Assembly: GCA_009760855.2 (NCBI GenBank)
Contig: WPIO01000295.1
Location: 75,001-117,084, forward strand
Source of the DNA: Cristatella mucedo
Taxonomy: Eukaryota; Bryozoa; Phylactolaemata; Cristatellidae
Direction: 5' to 3'
DNA: 42,084 nt
Below are positions 27,470 through 39,645 of this stretch, piece after piece. The position numbers and the translations under genes are program-made. Below the pieces are notes generated by a model. It did no database searches, was not told the DNA's origin, and saw nothing but the letters and a program-made list of their open reading frames with translations. The stretch's first letter is position 1. Every line of letters begins with the position of its first letter.

Positions 27470-29514
27470 CCTATCAAAGCAACGAACAATGCGTGGCCTG
27501 ACCAGCGCCAAAGATTGGTCGCTTGCTAAGTCTTGCCTGAGTCTTGGCCGAAGTAGAACCCGCGTTTGGCTGCTGAGTCTTCGTTGAGACTTCCCTTCGT
27601 CTTTGACAGCCCCACCGTATTTCTGACGTACACATCGAAGACTCGATTAGGTAGGAAGCAGGTAGGAAGCAAGACTCGCCACGTAAACCCGGTTTAAGGG
27701 AGCCAGTAAAAGCAGTGACCGGCAGAAGCTTCACTTCTCACAGACGTGCTGGCAAGCTGAAAACTTGCTGACTGCTGGAAGGCTGCATTCCTATACTCGG
27801 CACAAAGGTGGGTGCACATAACGACCCAGAATCGAGATCGCTGATCGAGTGATCGTTGGATCGAGTCGTGCGTCTTTATTTCAAACAGAAGTCTGGAGAT
27901 GATCTGCTGCTGTTGCTAAATTTGAACCAGCTGGTCTTCGTTTATCTAAGAATATAGCGCATCATTGCTGGGTCACTATGCGGCAGGGTGAGACAAGGAC
28001 TTGGACAATCCGGCCAAGTTCTAACTGATACCGTAGCCTCAAAATTTGAGCATCTACAAAGGGGCAACAAAGATCTGGCAGAAGTCAGCAGTTACGTAAT
28101 CCCTGCTTTCCGAACATGATCTCGAGCTCTACCATTGACCGCCAATCAAAGAACACAATCCTATTCAGAGGCTTATCGTAGTTTTATTGATAGATGCTGC
28201 TAAAGCAGAGCCTTGCTGCAGAATGTTGTGGAGGACACACAATATACAGTCGGCTAAGCTCGAGCAGCGGCAGCAACAACAACGGAGGGAGGATCTTCGT
28301 AACGATACAACGTCCTCAGGACAGTGCCCCTATGCACGGGCTAGCTCCCTCCCCGACGGTTCCCTCTGACCGGGCAGTTCAAGGTCCCGACTGCAGTCGG
28401 GAGGCTTGAACTGAGTCCATGATCTAGACGACTAGCAATATGCAAGAGGGTCAGCACTACTAACCGAAAACTCTGAATAAAGCCTGCGTGCTCAGCACAC
28501 GTGCTATCCTGGCCGAACGAGCAGCAGCGCCCGAGAAGCCCTCAGCAGACGCAAAGTCTGGCTGCCGCTGCATGCCACCACACGCATGCATGCACTGCCA
28601 CTGGCCCCATCTGTAAGGCTTGGAAATAGTCAACAAAGCGTGCTAAGCCGTGAAGTCATCACGAACAGCCAGGTGAGGCTGGGCAGGGCGGGGAGGAACG
28701 AGGCACGTGGCGTTCAGATTCTGTAACGCCTGCCTGCCCATCCGAGAATGTACAGCCAGTCGTGCACAGATCGAACCACAGGGGATGCCAATAGGTTGCT
28801 ACGCCCATCTCATCGATCGTCGGCTAGGTACGCATTTGAAATCTTCCTGCTTTCGTCACATACTTGACACCTTTGAAGGGCTTGTACTTCTGGAAAACAA
28901 ATGCGATGACATGAGCAAAGAGGGCAATGGAATGTGGTACCGCGCTGGAGAGGAGAGAGGCCACTGGGGGTGGCTGAGTTGCATACCTCGCCGTAGAAAT
29001 CCACTCGGTTGACTCGAACGCCGGACACAGCCAAACCGTGGTATGACGAAGCTCAGCTAAAGCAGAGCAGTTCGCAGGATGAACGGAGAGCTTGGCAAAG
29101 TGTCGCACGGACAGGCAACGCTTTAGGCAGTGTCCAGCCACGAAGCTGCAGCTGGGCCCGGCTGCTTGCTAGCAGGAAAGACTGAGAACAGCCACCTTCA
29201 CAGCGGCACTATGCGAACGTCAGCGAAGCTCCCCTACTCGCGTGACAGCCATCTGAAGTGTGCACGCCAGCATAGCCATGGCCCGGGTGTCTCCAATCAT
29301 GCACTTCACAGCATCCCCAAACCACCACACGCACTGTGACTGGGGCTATCGACACAGCAAGCAAATGAAAATCCTCCGAGCTTTATTTTGGCGTGTCAGC
29401 CAGCGAGTGCACCCATTCTGTCTCGGCTTTATTATTGTAATTCCCTTTTGGCTGGGCTGCCAAAGAAAGCTTATTAGGCCACTGCAGCGGACTATTGAAT
29501 ATGGCTGCAAGGCT
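27470..29514. other. No firm gene; possible upstream region of exon B
   Basis: A minus-strand frame of 86 codons (27734-27474) ends just before exon B but is in another frame and shows no domain. Tandem GGTAGGAAGCA units occur at 27650-27671. Splice-like signals at 28890-28986 on the minus strand are discussed under rejected items. Confidence 0.4.
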
Positions 29515-30130
29515 AGTCCTTCAAGTCCAGCGGTTTGAGCACGTGTCTCCTTTGCTTAAAGAGCTAAGGATGGATGCCGGTTTGAGCAACAAGGATACAG
29601 AGCAAAAGTTCTTATGCTGACCCACAAAGGCCTGCCACGGCTTTGGCTCCTTCGTACCTAGCTGAACTGCGGCATCAGTTTCAGCCTGCTCGCACCCTCA
29701 GGTACTGTCGTGGACAATAAACTGGCTGTTCCAATTCCTCCACTTAAGTTACAGATTCAGCATTCCATTCCTGCCACTTACAGACTTTCTTGGCGACAGA
29801 AGCTTGAGCTCTGAAAGTCCTAGACTGTGGAACTCGCTTCCACAATTCTTACGCAACGACAACTACTCATCTACTGCCGACTATGGCTCATCCTTTTTCA
29901 ACGGTCCTGAGCTGCTACTTCCATGCTACTCACCGCCTCAACTGCTCTCCTGACTATGCTATTGCTTCCCACTTTTATCTTTGTTGCGTGAGATGAAGTC
30001 TGTTTGCCTACCGCATGCGTACCTAAAGCGCTTAGTCAGTGAGTGCACTTAAAAAACTCTCCTGCCATAACACCCACATGGTCTGTAGGAACTTTGTGGA
30101 GGTTACTGGACTGAGATACGTGACATTAAC
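29515..30130 (+). mobile_element. LINE family B fragment, copy 2
   Basis: The coding remains start further 5' than copy 1: RFEHVSPLLKELRMD and a THKGLP-like segment, then SYLAELRHQF-QPARTLRY in another frame, then the GACAGAAGCTTGAGCTCTG / CTGTGGAACTCGCTTCC segment (LWNSLP). It continues through TTGCGTGAGATGAAGTCTG and TGCCATAACACCCACATGG. Several stops and frame changes are present. Confidence 0.7.
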
Positions 30131-33100
30131 CAGGCTGGGGGTGAAGCTAACTAAACTAAATGCCAAAGGCTACCCACTAGTATTCATTGGTTACTGTATG
30201 ACTCAACGGCCTGCCCTTCATTCCCACTGCATGACAGCTCAGCAAATGATAGTTAAATCAACAGGGCAGTTCAATCATAAGCAAGCTTGAAACTATCCAG
30301 CCGTTAGGCTTGCTGCTAATCCAGTCCATACTCCGTACCAATGCCAAGGGACTATCATAGCTGCAAGTGTTCTGTCCCTGAGCCACAGCTCCCACCGCTC
30401 TGCCGTCCCAACTACGATAAGCAGTGACCATTCCTTGTGTACAAGTGCCCACCCCATCAAAGAGTTAATGGCGGTTTTCTTTGCAAAGCAGTCGGTTATC
30501 ATCAGTTTTCCATTGTTGCTTTATATCATATGCATATGCTCTTAACTAGCCTCCTGTGTGTGGACTTGCACTAGGCACACCCACACAACACGCACGCATG
30601 CCTGCACACCTGGCATACGCTGCAATCCCACTCATGCCCGCAGTGGGAGAGATAATCAGCACAGGATGCTGGGTAGCCGACGCAGACATGGCAGCAGCCG
30701 GCAGGCTTTCGAGCGAGCAGTGTACAGCGTCGCTCGCCAAGCGCAACCGCCACCAATTACCGAAACCCTTGAGCCGATGGCAGCCGCGCGGATCTTATCG
30801 TTCCAACTTCCCATACCATCACCTTCGTGAGTAGGTCTGCAGGAGTAACTCTCCCTTTGGCTTAGCGCCAGGGCAGCGTTGAGGACCGATTTTGGAAAAG
30901 GTGCTCACAGGACCACGCGCTTCCACTCTTGAAACTCCCGAGCTTGGCCTGGTCACGCTTAATCACAGCTGCTGGGCGCAGCTGGACAAGCCTGCAGGAA
31001 GCGAGCGATCAAGGCGCAGCTGCTGGGACCAGGTACAGCGCCGGCGCTGGCGCGGGTCAACACGATCGCGCACACTACTAGCAGACAGGGCAGAGCGCAG
31101 CAAATGGCTTAATCACGAAGGACCCGACCTTCGACAGGATTCTGAAAGCATCAAATCATGACTTGGTCATTTGGCAGTGGCCCCACTGGGTCAAAGCATA
31201 CCAGACCGCGGAACACACAGACTCACTGTACAGTCAAAATAGCAGGCAAGTAGTGGCAGGTGCATAGTAGGCAGACGCATGCGCTTTTCAGCTCCTGCAT
31301 GTTCACCTTTCAGCTTCTGCCTGTTCAGTCTCTCAGACTCTTAGCTGCAGTCCTTCTTTTCTATTATTTGGACTCGTCTCACACAGTGTAAGGGACTCTG
31401 CTGAGGTGTGGAGGCAGCTCTGGTCACGTGGACTAAAGTCGTGAGGCGATCCGTCAGTCGCTGTGACAGCAGCAGCAGGACAGGCTTTGCTGCCGGGAAA
31501 CAACAAACTTGGATCGTAGCCATTATTTATGAACATTATAAGGAAAATTCATAAAAGCATTTAAATTGGAGCCTGGGTGTACATTAAACATACTTCGAGA
31601 ACAGCTATACATACCTGCAGAATCACAGACCAAGTGCTGGCCATCTCCCAGATTGTATTGCTCAAAACGAGAATCATTTACTCTGTCCACTTCCCACAGG
31701 GTCATCATGTCTTATTCTGGACATTAAGAATTATTTTGGCTGCTGGTAGCAAGCATACGTGCAAATTTATAAGTACATGTGCCATTTTTGCCGCCCGCTA
31801 GCAGGCTGCAGAAAAGGGCTGGCCTCTGAGATGGAAGGGTTGCTGTGGTGGGCAAAGGACGTGGAGCAGCAGTTGCAACCTACTCGACCTTCCAGGAAGC
31901 GAAATGGGTCGCATAACTCACGAGCGGCTGGATCGACTCTCGCCGCTAAAGAAACCCGTGGCAGAGTGTCCGACACTTGCACTCTCTTCGGCCACAATGC
32001 AGGGCATTTTCTTGGTCCCACATGTGCAACCTGAGGCATCCCACTTCACTAGACCCCCATTGAATCGCCGAGCTGCCCGGCTAGCCTGAGCAGCCGCGAG
32101 TGTGTGAGCCAATAAACGCTGCGCAGGCTCTGACCCGGTATGACCTAAGAAGGGAGGTGGCGGCGGGGGCAGGCATAATCAATCCATGTCAGTGCCGCAG
32201 GCTGCTCGTTGGTCACACAACGAAGAGAGTCTGACTGCAAACGGCCACATAGGAGCAACAGCGCACTCTTGTACCGCACCTGCCCACCAACAATGTGCAG
32301 GCAACACTCGTTTATTATGTCTCGTCTCGCATTCTGGCCCTGACAGCCCGTGCTCATGGTAGTTTTTGGGGCCAATCGTAACTTCAAAAGCGACCGGCTG
32401 ATCCTTCATCAAAACTGACGCTGCATGCAGGTATGTAAGCGTGTGGCAACGTTGCTGCTGCAAAGACAGCAGATGTCGCTTCTGGTGCCACGTCAGTCCC
32501 TGAGAAGCGCTGGCGCGTGAAACAAAGCTAGCAGCAGATCTGGGAAACGAGTGGGCAGCAGCACGCAGCAAGCGTTATGCGTGCTTCATACTTCTTTGGG
32601 TTCCAACGAAGTGGTAGACAACAGCCGGAAATTGCCGTTATCGAGGGCACATAAGTGACAAAACCTTTTCAGCCTGAAATAGAAATGATGAAAAATGTGG
32701 GTCACTCTCAAAAGTTGCGACGCACTGTGCACGATGACAAGCTTTCGGCCACCTTGAGACATCGTGCGCTAAAGTGGGGCGAGGCTAGAGGCAAGCAGAC
32801 GTGCCAGCACGGGGCAGCTGGCACCGGCTCTGCATCTACCTGGTCCGCCACGCACCGCCAGGAGAGAGCAATAAGAGTGCAACATGCAACCGGCAAAGAT
32901 ACCACACCTTTCGGTTTGGTCCATGAGTATGATCAAACGAGAGCGGTCATTATTCGTAGAGAGATTACCATTCGGCCCGCAGGGCACCAGTCACACCCAA
33001 GACGGCACAGCAACACTCGACAATGTGCTATACGGATACCTCTTGCGCTCCCAGGCGCCACTACGCCGTGTGGATAGCTGCAGAAGCAGCAGCAGCAGTG

Positions 33101-33632
33101 GACGACCTGCGTGATCACGCACCTCATCGCTTATAGCTGCACACATGCGTGAAAAGCTGACGTCGTCCCAGCAGGCGCGGACGCCGATGCATGGTCACAT
33201 CACCGGCATGCCGGTGAGCCCGGACAGAAGCTATCCACCTGATGCGGCGACGCGGACACCAATCCCAGCACAAGCGGATACACTTTAGGAAGTGACTCGG
33301 ACTCGAATCGGAATGAAGCCTGAGCAAAGCTGGTCTGTCACGTACCGTACGCCTTGGATTTCGTGCAGTCACCGTGCCGCCTTGATTTATCAATGATGGC
33401 ACTCGATTTCCTTCGATCTGACTTCGTCGAAGCACGCCCATTGTTTTGCGATACGTCTGAGCTCCGGCTCTCGTCGGCACGGCGTTGGACAGCTGACCAG
33501 TAGAGCGAGCAAGGTCACGTAAATTCCATGCTGAGAAAAAGTGAGTTCGGCTGAGGCTGGCGCGATGCCCAAACCTTCCTTTCCTGGTCTTGCCCACAAG
33601 ACTTTGACTCTGGGTGGACATGCGCGTGCACG
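30131..33632. other. No recognisable gene
   Basis: Many ORFs of 60-140 codons occur on both strands (for example 32655-33077 plus and 32571-32179 minus), but they overlap one another and show no domain, signal peptide or splice logic I can defend. Confidence 0.5.
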
Positions 33633-33685
33633 CACACACACATGCTGCACACACATGTAGACACATGCACATGGACACACACACA

Positions 33686-33745
<60 letters not shown>

Positions 33746-33815
33746 CACACACTCACACACGCACACACACACACACGCACACACGCACACACGCACACAC
33801 ACGCACACTTGTTGT
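33633..33815 (+). repeat. (CA)n microsatellite
   Basis: An uninterrupted (CA)n block lies at about 33685-33740, flanked by (CACACG) and (CACT) variants. A second short (CA)n run occurs at 33894-33914. The Cys/Val and His/Thr ORFs over it are artefacts. Confidence 0.95.
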
Positions 33816-33915
33816 CTCAGCGACGACACAGGCAATGACACACAAAGCGGAAATGCATGCAACTCACGCATGCATCACACATAGGATATACAAGCACACA
33901 CACACACACACACAC

Positions 33916-36900
33916 GACTACACATACATACCTGCTCAAGCAGCCTCAAGCATCATCAACGAGTTGAGATGGTCAATAGAAGCTTTTGCTGCACGCCAGA
34001 TCTATCCTCTCTCGAGATGGATATGGTGGTGTCAAATGAAAAACAATGGAATGTCGAGTAAGCACAGCCCAACAGCCGTGCACAAAGCAGCCATGACTGG
34101 AAATGGAAAAACTTCAAATGATGGCAGCTCTGCTCAGCGCATCTTGGAGCCAACTACGCTGCGCATGGCGGCTCACTGTGCATGGGTCCGAGGCAGCAGC
34201 CAGCTTGATTTCTCAGTATGCCGATCGATCACTGCTGCGCACTCTGCCTGTTAGAGGCACCACTTTTCTCAGCACCTTGCTTTCTCAGCCGGCGCGCTGG
34301 GCCAGGACTACTTTGCTCGGTGGCGTGCTAGTGGACGTGTGGACACTCGGCCAGCCGCGTGGGCGCGACGGAGGGCAGAGGCCTCTCTGCTCGTGGGCCT
34401 GGCCCACCGGGCTGGCCCCAAGGCGTACCAGTGTTCACGAATATCATTATTGGCCGATAGAGCTGATTTATACACACAGACAAAACTAGAAGTTCTAGGA
34501 ATTCCCAAAGCAGTAGCAAGATTCTGCACCTGACAGCTCCCACCGCAAGTGACGGCTGCCCAGAACTAGAGGCGCCCTTTGGCCTGGAGCTGTCATTAAC
34601 TGCCATCTCCCCAGGTAAACTTCTTCCAATTACAACCTCCAGTGTGATGAGTGCCTCAAAGGCTCCAGGGCTAAGTTTCTTGCTCAAAACCAATCATATT
34701 AGGTTAGAGATATTGGCTTGCTTGGATGGGAGAACGAGGAGGATTGATCAGTAAAATTAGTAGCTATCTCTGGCAGAATGAGTGTAATAATAGTAACAAT
34801 GGTGCAATAGTAAGAGATTAAGCCTCAGGAATAATTTATTATTATAAGGTGTTAGTTTATGAGGCAGTCCTCGAAAGCACCTCCTCTTGGAATGTTCTTT
34901 GTGATACCCTGACTCGCGACATTCGGGCAGAATGATGCACAAGACATGGCAGTACTTCGCCGTAATGCTCTCTCTGAAACAACAACAAGCAAACACGACT
35001 ACTTGATCAATTCTGGAGAAACCGTGGGCTGTGATTATGGAATTATTGCTGGACTTGCGCAAAGAATGGAGAGCAGAAGGTAGAATGCCAGATTTCTTAG
35101 ACGTCTTATTCAAATCCAATCAGGATTAGACTAACGACCTCAGATGATGTTAGGTCTAGTATCTCTTATTATTTGTTGCAGACATCGCCTTGTCAGCGGT
35201 TTAAGTTTCATACTATTAGTACAGCTAAAAACCGATTGGGTAGATGCCTATGGTTTTGTTGCTTGTATGCTGGAAGTTTAATTTTGAAAGTATCAGATCA
35301 ACTCGTATTGACCATTAAACAATCAACCCGACTATACAAACATAGTTGTTGTATATAAGTAGGTACAAGCTTTCGTTAAGACAGATCGTGCCATGTGTCG
35401 ATATGCCGCAAGTACTATTATTAAAACAATTGAAACTGGTTAACATTGAAACAGACAAACCAAGATGCAGACAAACAGAATCATAGCTGTGTGACACTCT
35501 TTTGAGCAAATGGCAAGACAATGATTGGCCGCAATTCCTTTCTTTCAGACCTTGGCCCATGTTCCTTGACCAAGTTCAAAACTTGTATAAAAAATGTTAG
35601 CTTTGACCGGTCTGTCCTATATATGGCTGCAACATCGATATCACTATTTGTCTGAGATTTACAGCTCCTAGTTGGTAATCAAGCCATCCCAAAGTCTTCT
35701 CTACAACATATCGCTTTCACTTGCACTAGGCTACCTTATCCAGACTCCCTGTTTACCTTGCCAGTGGATGCTTCATAAAAACTTACACTATATTATTGGC
35801 ATAGTCTTCTACAAAAGCAGCTTTCTGCATAGCTGGTGTAATAAATTCGGGTGCCAGCAATCCAATTGATATGACCTCAGAAATACAGTTTGGTATCTCA
35901 AAACATTTTTACCTACAACTGCTGTATGGGAAAGAACTTACAATAAAGAGCTGAAGACAGCCATAACATTACATCCCATAAAGCAACGCTCGCTGAATGA
36001 GGCTGAAAGTTTTCGGAAAAGAATACACACTATGTTCGCTTAGCTAAAGCCACCTGCTGCATCGTAACTTTTGAGCAAAGCGTAAGAATACAAGCAAGAC
36101 ACGGAGCTTAAGCATCAGCCAACATTAGATTAGCTGATTTTCGTTAGGAATTCGAAGGACAGCCGCTCCAATCAATAGCCCTTACCTTCCTCTGGGGCAT
36201 CAAAAAAGTAGTGCACAAAATCGGACCGTTGGTGTGGAGTTTGACACTTCGCCAGTGCTTTTCCATATATAAATTTATAAATATATCCCTGCCCAATCGG
36301 ATAAAGAATAAAACTTTGTTTGCTTTAAATCGGGAGATATCAATAAGTTAAGTAAAGACAAATTACACTAAACAACAGCTGTCAGCTACTAATGACATGC
36401 AAAAACGCGAGCGATCCACTTAGACAAAGGTTTGCAAAAAAGAAACAAAAGAAGAAGGAAAAGCACTGGATCATTTACAATTTCCAAGCAATGTATGTGG
36501 GCGCACAAGAACAAAACCATTAAACTATTTTTATTATCGCGAAACCAGTATGCATAGCCGGACGAACGGCTGACGTCGTGCGATGCGACAGTGAGAGTGC
36601 ACCACCTGACGGTCACACCCCTCTGCAACTGAGCATAGCATGCTAGCGCCATTTCGCGTCAGACATGATAATGAGGTGACTTGATTTCACATAATTATCT
36701 TCCCTGAACACGCAAGCGTCTTGCGATCAGACATCCGCCGAGCCCGACGTTATCGCAGAGAGGGTGGAGTGGTGGAAACGGGAAGGGCGAAGCCAAGCGG
36801 CCCTACACGTTAGTCCAATCGCGAGTAGCACACTGAAGAGCAAATGACGACACTTAGCACGGCGAGTCCAACTACGCAGGCCTCCTATTGAATGCCAGCC

Positions 36901-39486
36901 CATATATACGCAAGATTCAGGACACATACCCAGACCCTTAATTTTCAGATAAAATTAGCTGTTGTATCATCCTTCGCCGGAAGCAGCCGACAACAGACAA
37001 CGCAGGAAGTCCTCGGTCCCGCAACCGGAAATCGTGTAATTGCCAGTAACCTCCAGGATCTTGGTGCAATCTGTAGCTATCCGCTACACATTTAAAATCT
37101 CTTAAATAGTGTTTTATTTAAATTAATTACATGCATTCTTTATGTTATCCTCGAGTGAACTTAGTACGCATCTGCAGTACCGGTAGTGGTGGCAATGGAC
37201 GTTTCATTCGGACTATCGCCTGCAGAGGTTCTAATATCGCTTACTTTTGTGCCACTGATTCTAAAGCCCCTTTCCTAATTGGTTGCACACATCACGTGTG
37301 AGTAGCCGTTTACGCGGCTAGATTTTTCCTTTCTTTTAGCCTAATGTGTTTGTATGCGATTGTCACCTCGCTGCTTGCCATGCGATTATGGCGAGCTTTA
37401 ACCACTGAACCTGGATTACGAACGATGAGCTGGCCGCTGAATTAGAGCCGAGTGCTCATGAAATAGCCGCCTATAAGCCGATGCTTATGAGCAGCACGAT
37501 GTATAATTATGCACACACGCGCTCACTTTTCTTAGAGCAATGGTCTGCTACGTCGGTGAGTTCTAGCGCAGAGGCGAGCTGCGTTATAAGACCTAGCGAT
37601 TCCGGGCCCTAAGACACCCGTCGTATCATCTCGTAATATACAATACTATACTAGTGCTTTATAGTAGTGCAAGCCTTTATTTTTTATAGGACAGTATACT
37701 ATAGTGCTTTTCTAAGACGGTGTCGTCGTTGGCAGCAGTGCATGAGATCTGAAAAAAAAAAAGTCTGCGGATATTCATAGAGGCCTGACGCAACATGAAT
37801 TGAACAGCATCTAACAGTGGGCCGCCCATCTTTGAAAGTCGGCTCACGCTACTGGATAGCAGATCCAACTGTAGATCATACCATTAAAGTAATTATTCAG
37901 TGCATACATCTAGCCGCCGTTCTCGACATAACCGGTGGTTTTTTTTTTTTTTTCTGCCATAAGCAAAATGTCTTCAATGAAACGCCTTTCAGTCGAGGAC
38001 CTGGCTTACTCACCATGAATAAACATGATGCTGAAAAAATTAATGTTAATCGTTGACTACCATTAATGATATTTTACTTAAGTCATAATTACACAGATTG
38101 TTGTCAATATTTGACTCTGACCTTCTTTGAATTTGCTAAGCTTAAATGGTTGAAAACAAAATAGTTGCTACAGAGTCTGCAACGTATGTGTCCTGCATAG
38201 AAACAGATCTTTGAATGTTAGTTGATGGTAATCGCACTAAAAAAGCATCTGGTCTTTTTTTTTTTTTTTTTTATGTCAAGGATTTCATATGATAACATCA
38301 GCAAATTTCGTGACATAAAGTAAGTACCCATACCGCATGAATGGGCACATTGGAAGGAAATCTTCATGTTCTGCATGGTAGACATGCTGAGCTAGGGCAT
38401 CATACCGATAACTCATACCTTTGCACGTAACTAATCTTTCATTATTGGTTCTGTAGCAGGACGTGGTGTAAAGCATGGGCTGGTATAGAATTAAATTCTC
38501 GTCTTAGGGTGCTATTCAGAGGACGTAAGGGGTGGAATAATTAATATTACAAGGGGAAACTCGCATATAGGCCTTGGCTATTGGGAATTTAGCATATACT
38601 AGGGGTAAATATGGGCATTTTTCGAAAAAATATTTATACTAAAAAGTAATGGGAGTATTATCCTAGTCCCTTGGCGTTGGAATTCCCCCCCCCCCCCCCA
38701 CCCACGTCCCAGCCGCCCCAGTTGTTCCCTATGGCGCAGTTCCACACTCTCGATTGCCGCAGACAACTTCTCCCCACGCACAGACGACTTCTCCCACGAT
38801 AGGCAGCAGCTACTGCCCTAAGCTAGTGCTATTGTGCAACAGTAAAAACCCATTTTGCCTCAGTGGCCTTATATAGTTACTGGAAGACGACGTGCTCACA
38901 CAGTAGTTGCCAAAGACTGGTGGGTTAACCACTGAAGTCAGTATTGTGGAAATGTGTGCTCTTGTTGTGTGGTGCAGATGGTGGTCATGCTCGTGAGTGT
39001 GTGCATATGTATATTAACGCAAATTCGATTTGGCATCAGCACCCTAACCGAGAACTTTAGCCTTCATTCGGGCTTTTTACTTTACGGCCAGCTTGGCTCA
39101 AGCCCCACTAACGTGATGCGTAAACGAGGCATCTCCGGCCCCTGAACCAAACAAGCTCCAGACAAGCTGATGCTGTTTTGAATCGCCTATAATTCTACGT
39201 AGTTCCGTGTAATTTCTGGGGCAGTGGAATTCCCCAAACCTACTTGCTTAGTGTATACATTGCCGGAGACTCGAGTGGTCCTGGCTGAATGATCATGCAT
39301 GAGCTAGGTCTTCTCTGTGCTGCCATGAGGCAATATTCGCACAACCTCTGGTGATGTGATCATTGCAGCTATAAGCGGCTGCTGGTGCGGGGGGACGGTC
39401 CCTCGCCGCATCGTGCTGCATACTCACTGGTCTGTTTGCCAGAATAAGCAGCAAGTTTGCTGAGCCGTCATGGGGCAAGGAGCGAC
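33916..39486. other. Mostly AT-rich, no recognisable gene
   Basis: Poly-T runs lie at about 37938-37953 and 38254-38272, and a C15 run at 38685-38699. A CCAAT box with GC-richer surroundings occurs near 36813, possibly a weak promoter. The 120-codon minus frame at 35119-34757 shows no domain. Confidence 0.5.
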
Positions 39487-39645
39487 ATGGGTTGCGGCAT
39501 TCAGTCTGCACAGAGATTCTGGATAATGGTTCTTCTGGCCTGCTGTGGCTGGGCTTTTGGTTCGGATACTGGCCAGCTGCTGGCTAGAGGCCTATCAGCT
39601 GGCAGGCCATCAGCGTCGAAAGCTGGCTGCCTTTTGTCTCATTAG
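39487..39645 (+). CDS. Small ORF with signal peptide
   Basis: The 52-codon frame begins MGCGIQSAQRF, followed by the hydrophobic core WIMVLLACCGWAFG and then SDTGQLLARG. This is a plausible secreted peptide or the signal exon of a larger gene. ATTAG|GTGAAG at its end is donor-like, but the TAG stop is in frame before it. No homologue is recognised. Confidence 0.22.
   Translation: MGCGIQSAQRFWIMVLLACCGWAFGSDTGQLLARGLSAGRPSASKAGCLLSH

Noticed and set aside
28824-29034. Minus-strand splice-like pair (GCGAG|GTATGC at 28987/28986 and TTTTCCAG|AAG at 28890/28889) joining RVDFYGE to KYKPFKGVKYVTKAG in frame
   Set aside because: The sites look good and the joined peptide is protein-like, but the left exon has an in-frame TGA with no clear acceptor after it, the intron is 97 nt, and no family is recognised. 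Worth one protein search.
29010-29075. tRNA-like TAGCTGAGC and GTTCGAGTC on the minus strand
   Set aside because: The spacing between the boxes is too short and no acceptor stem pairs.
31990-32040. CCHC zinc-knuckle-like CTLFGHNAGHFLGPTC
   Set aside because: The second Cys and the Gly-His spacing do not fit a retroviral-type knuckle, and there is no neighbouring gag or pol sequence.
33124-33884. Cys/Val-rich and His/Thr-rich ORFs
   Set aside because: They are translations of the (CA)n microsatellite.
38685-38699. Poly-C run, with another at 40436-40452
   Set aside because: Plain homopolymers, possibly with length errors; no structure attached.
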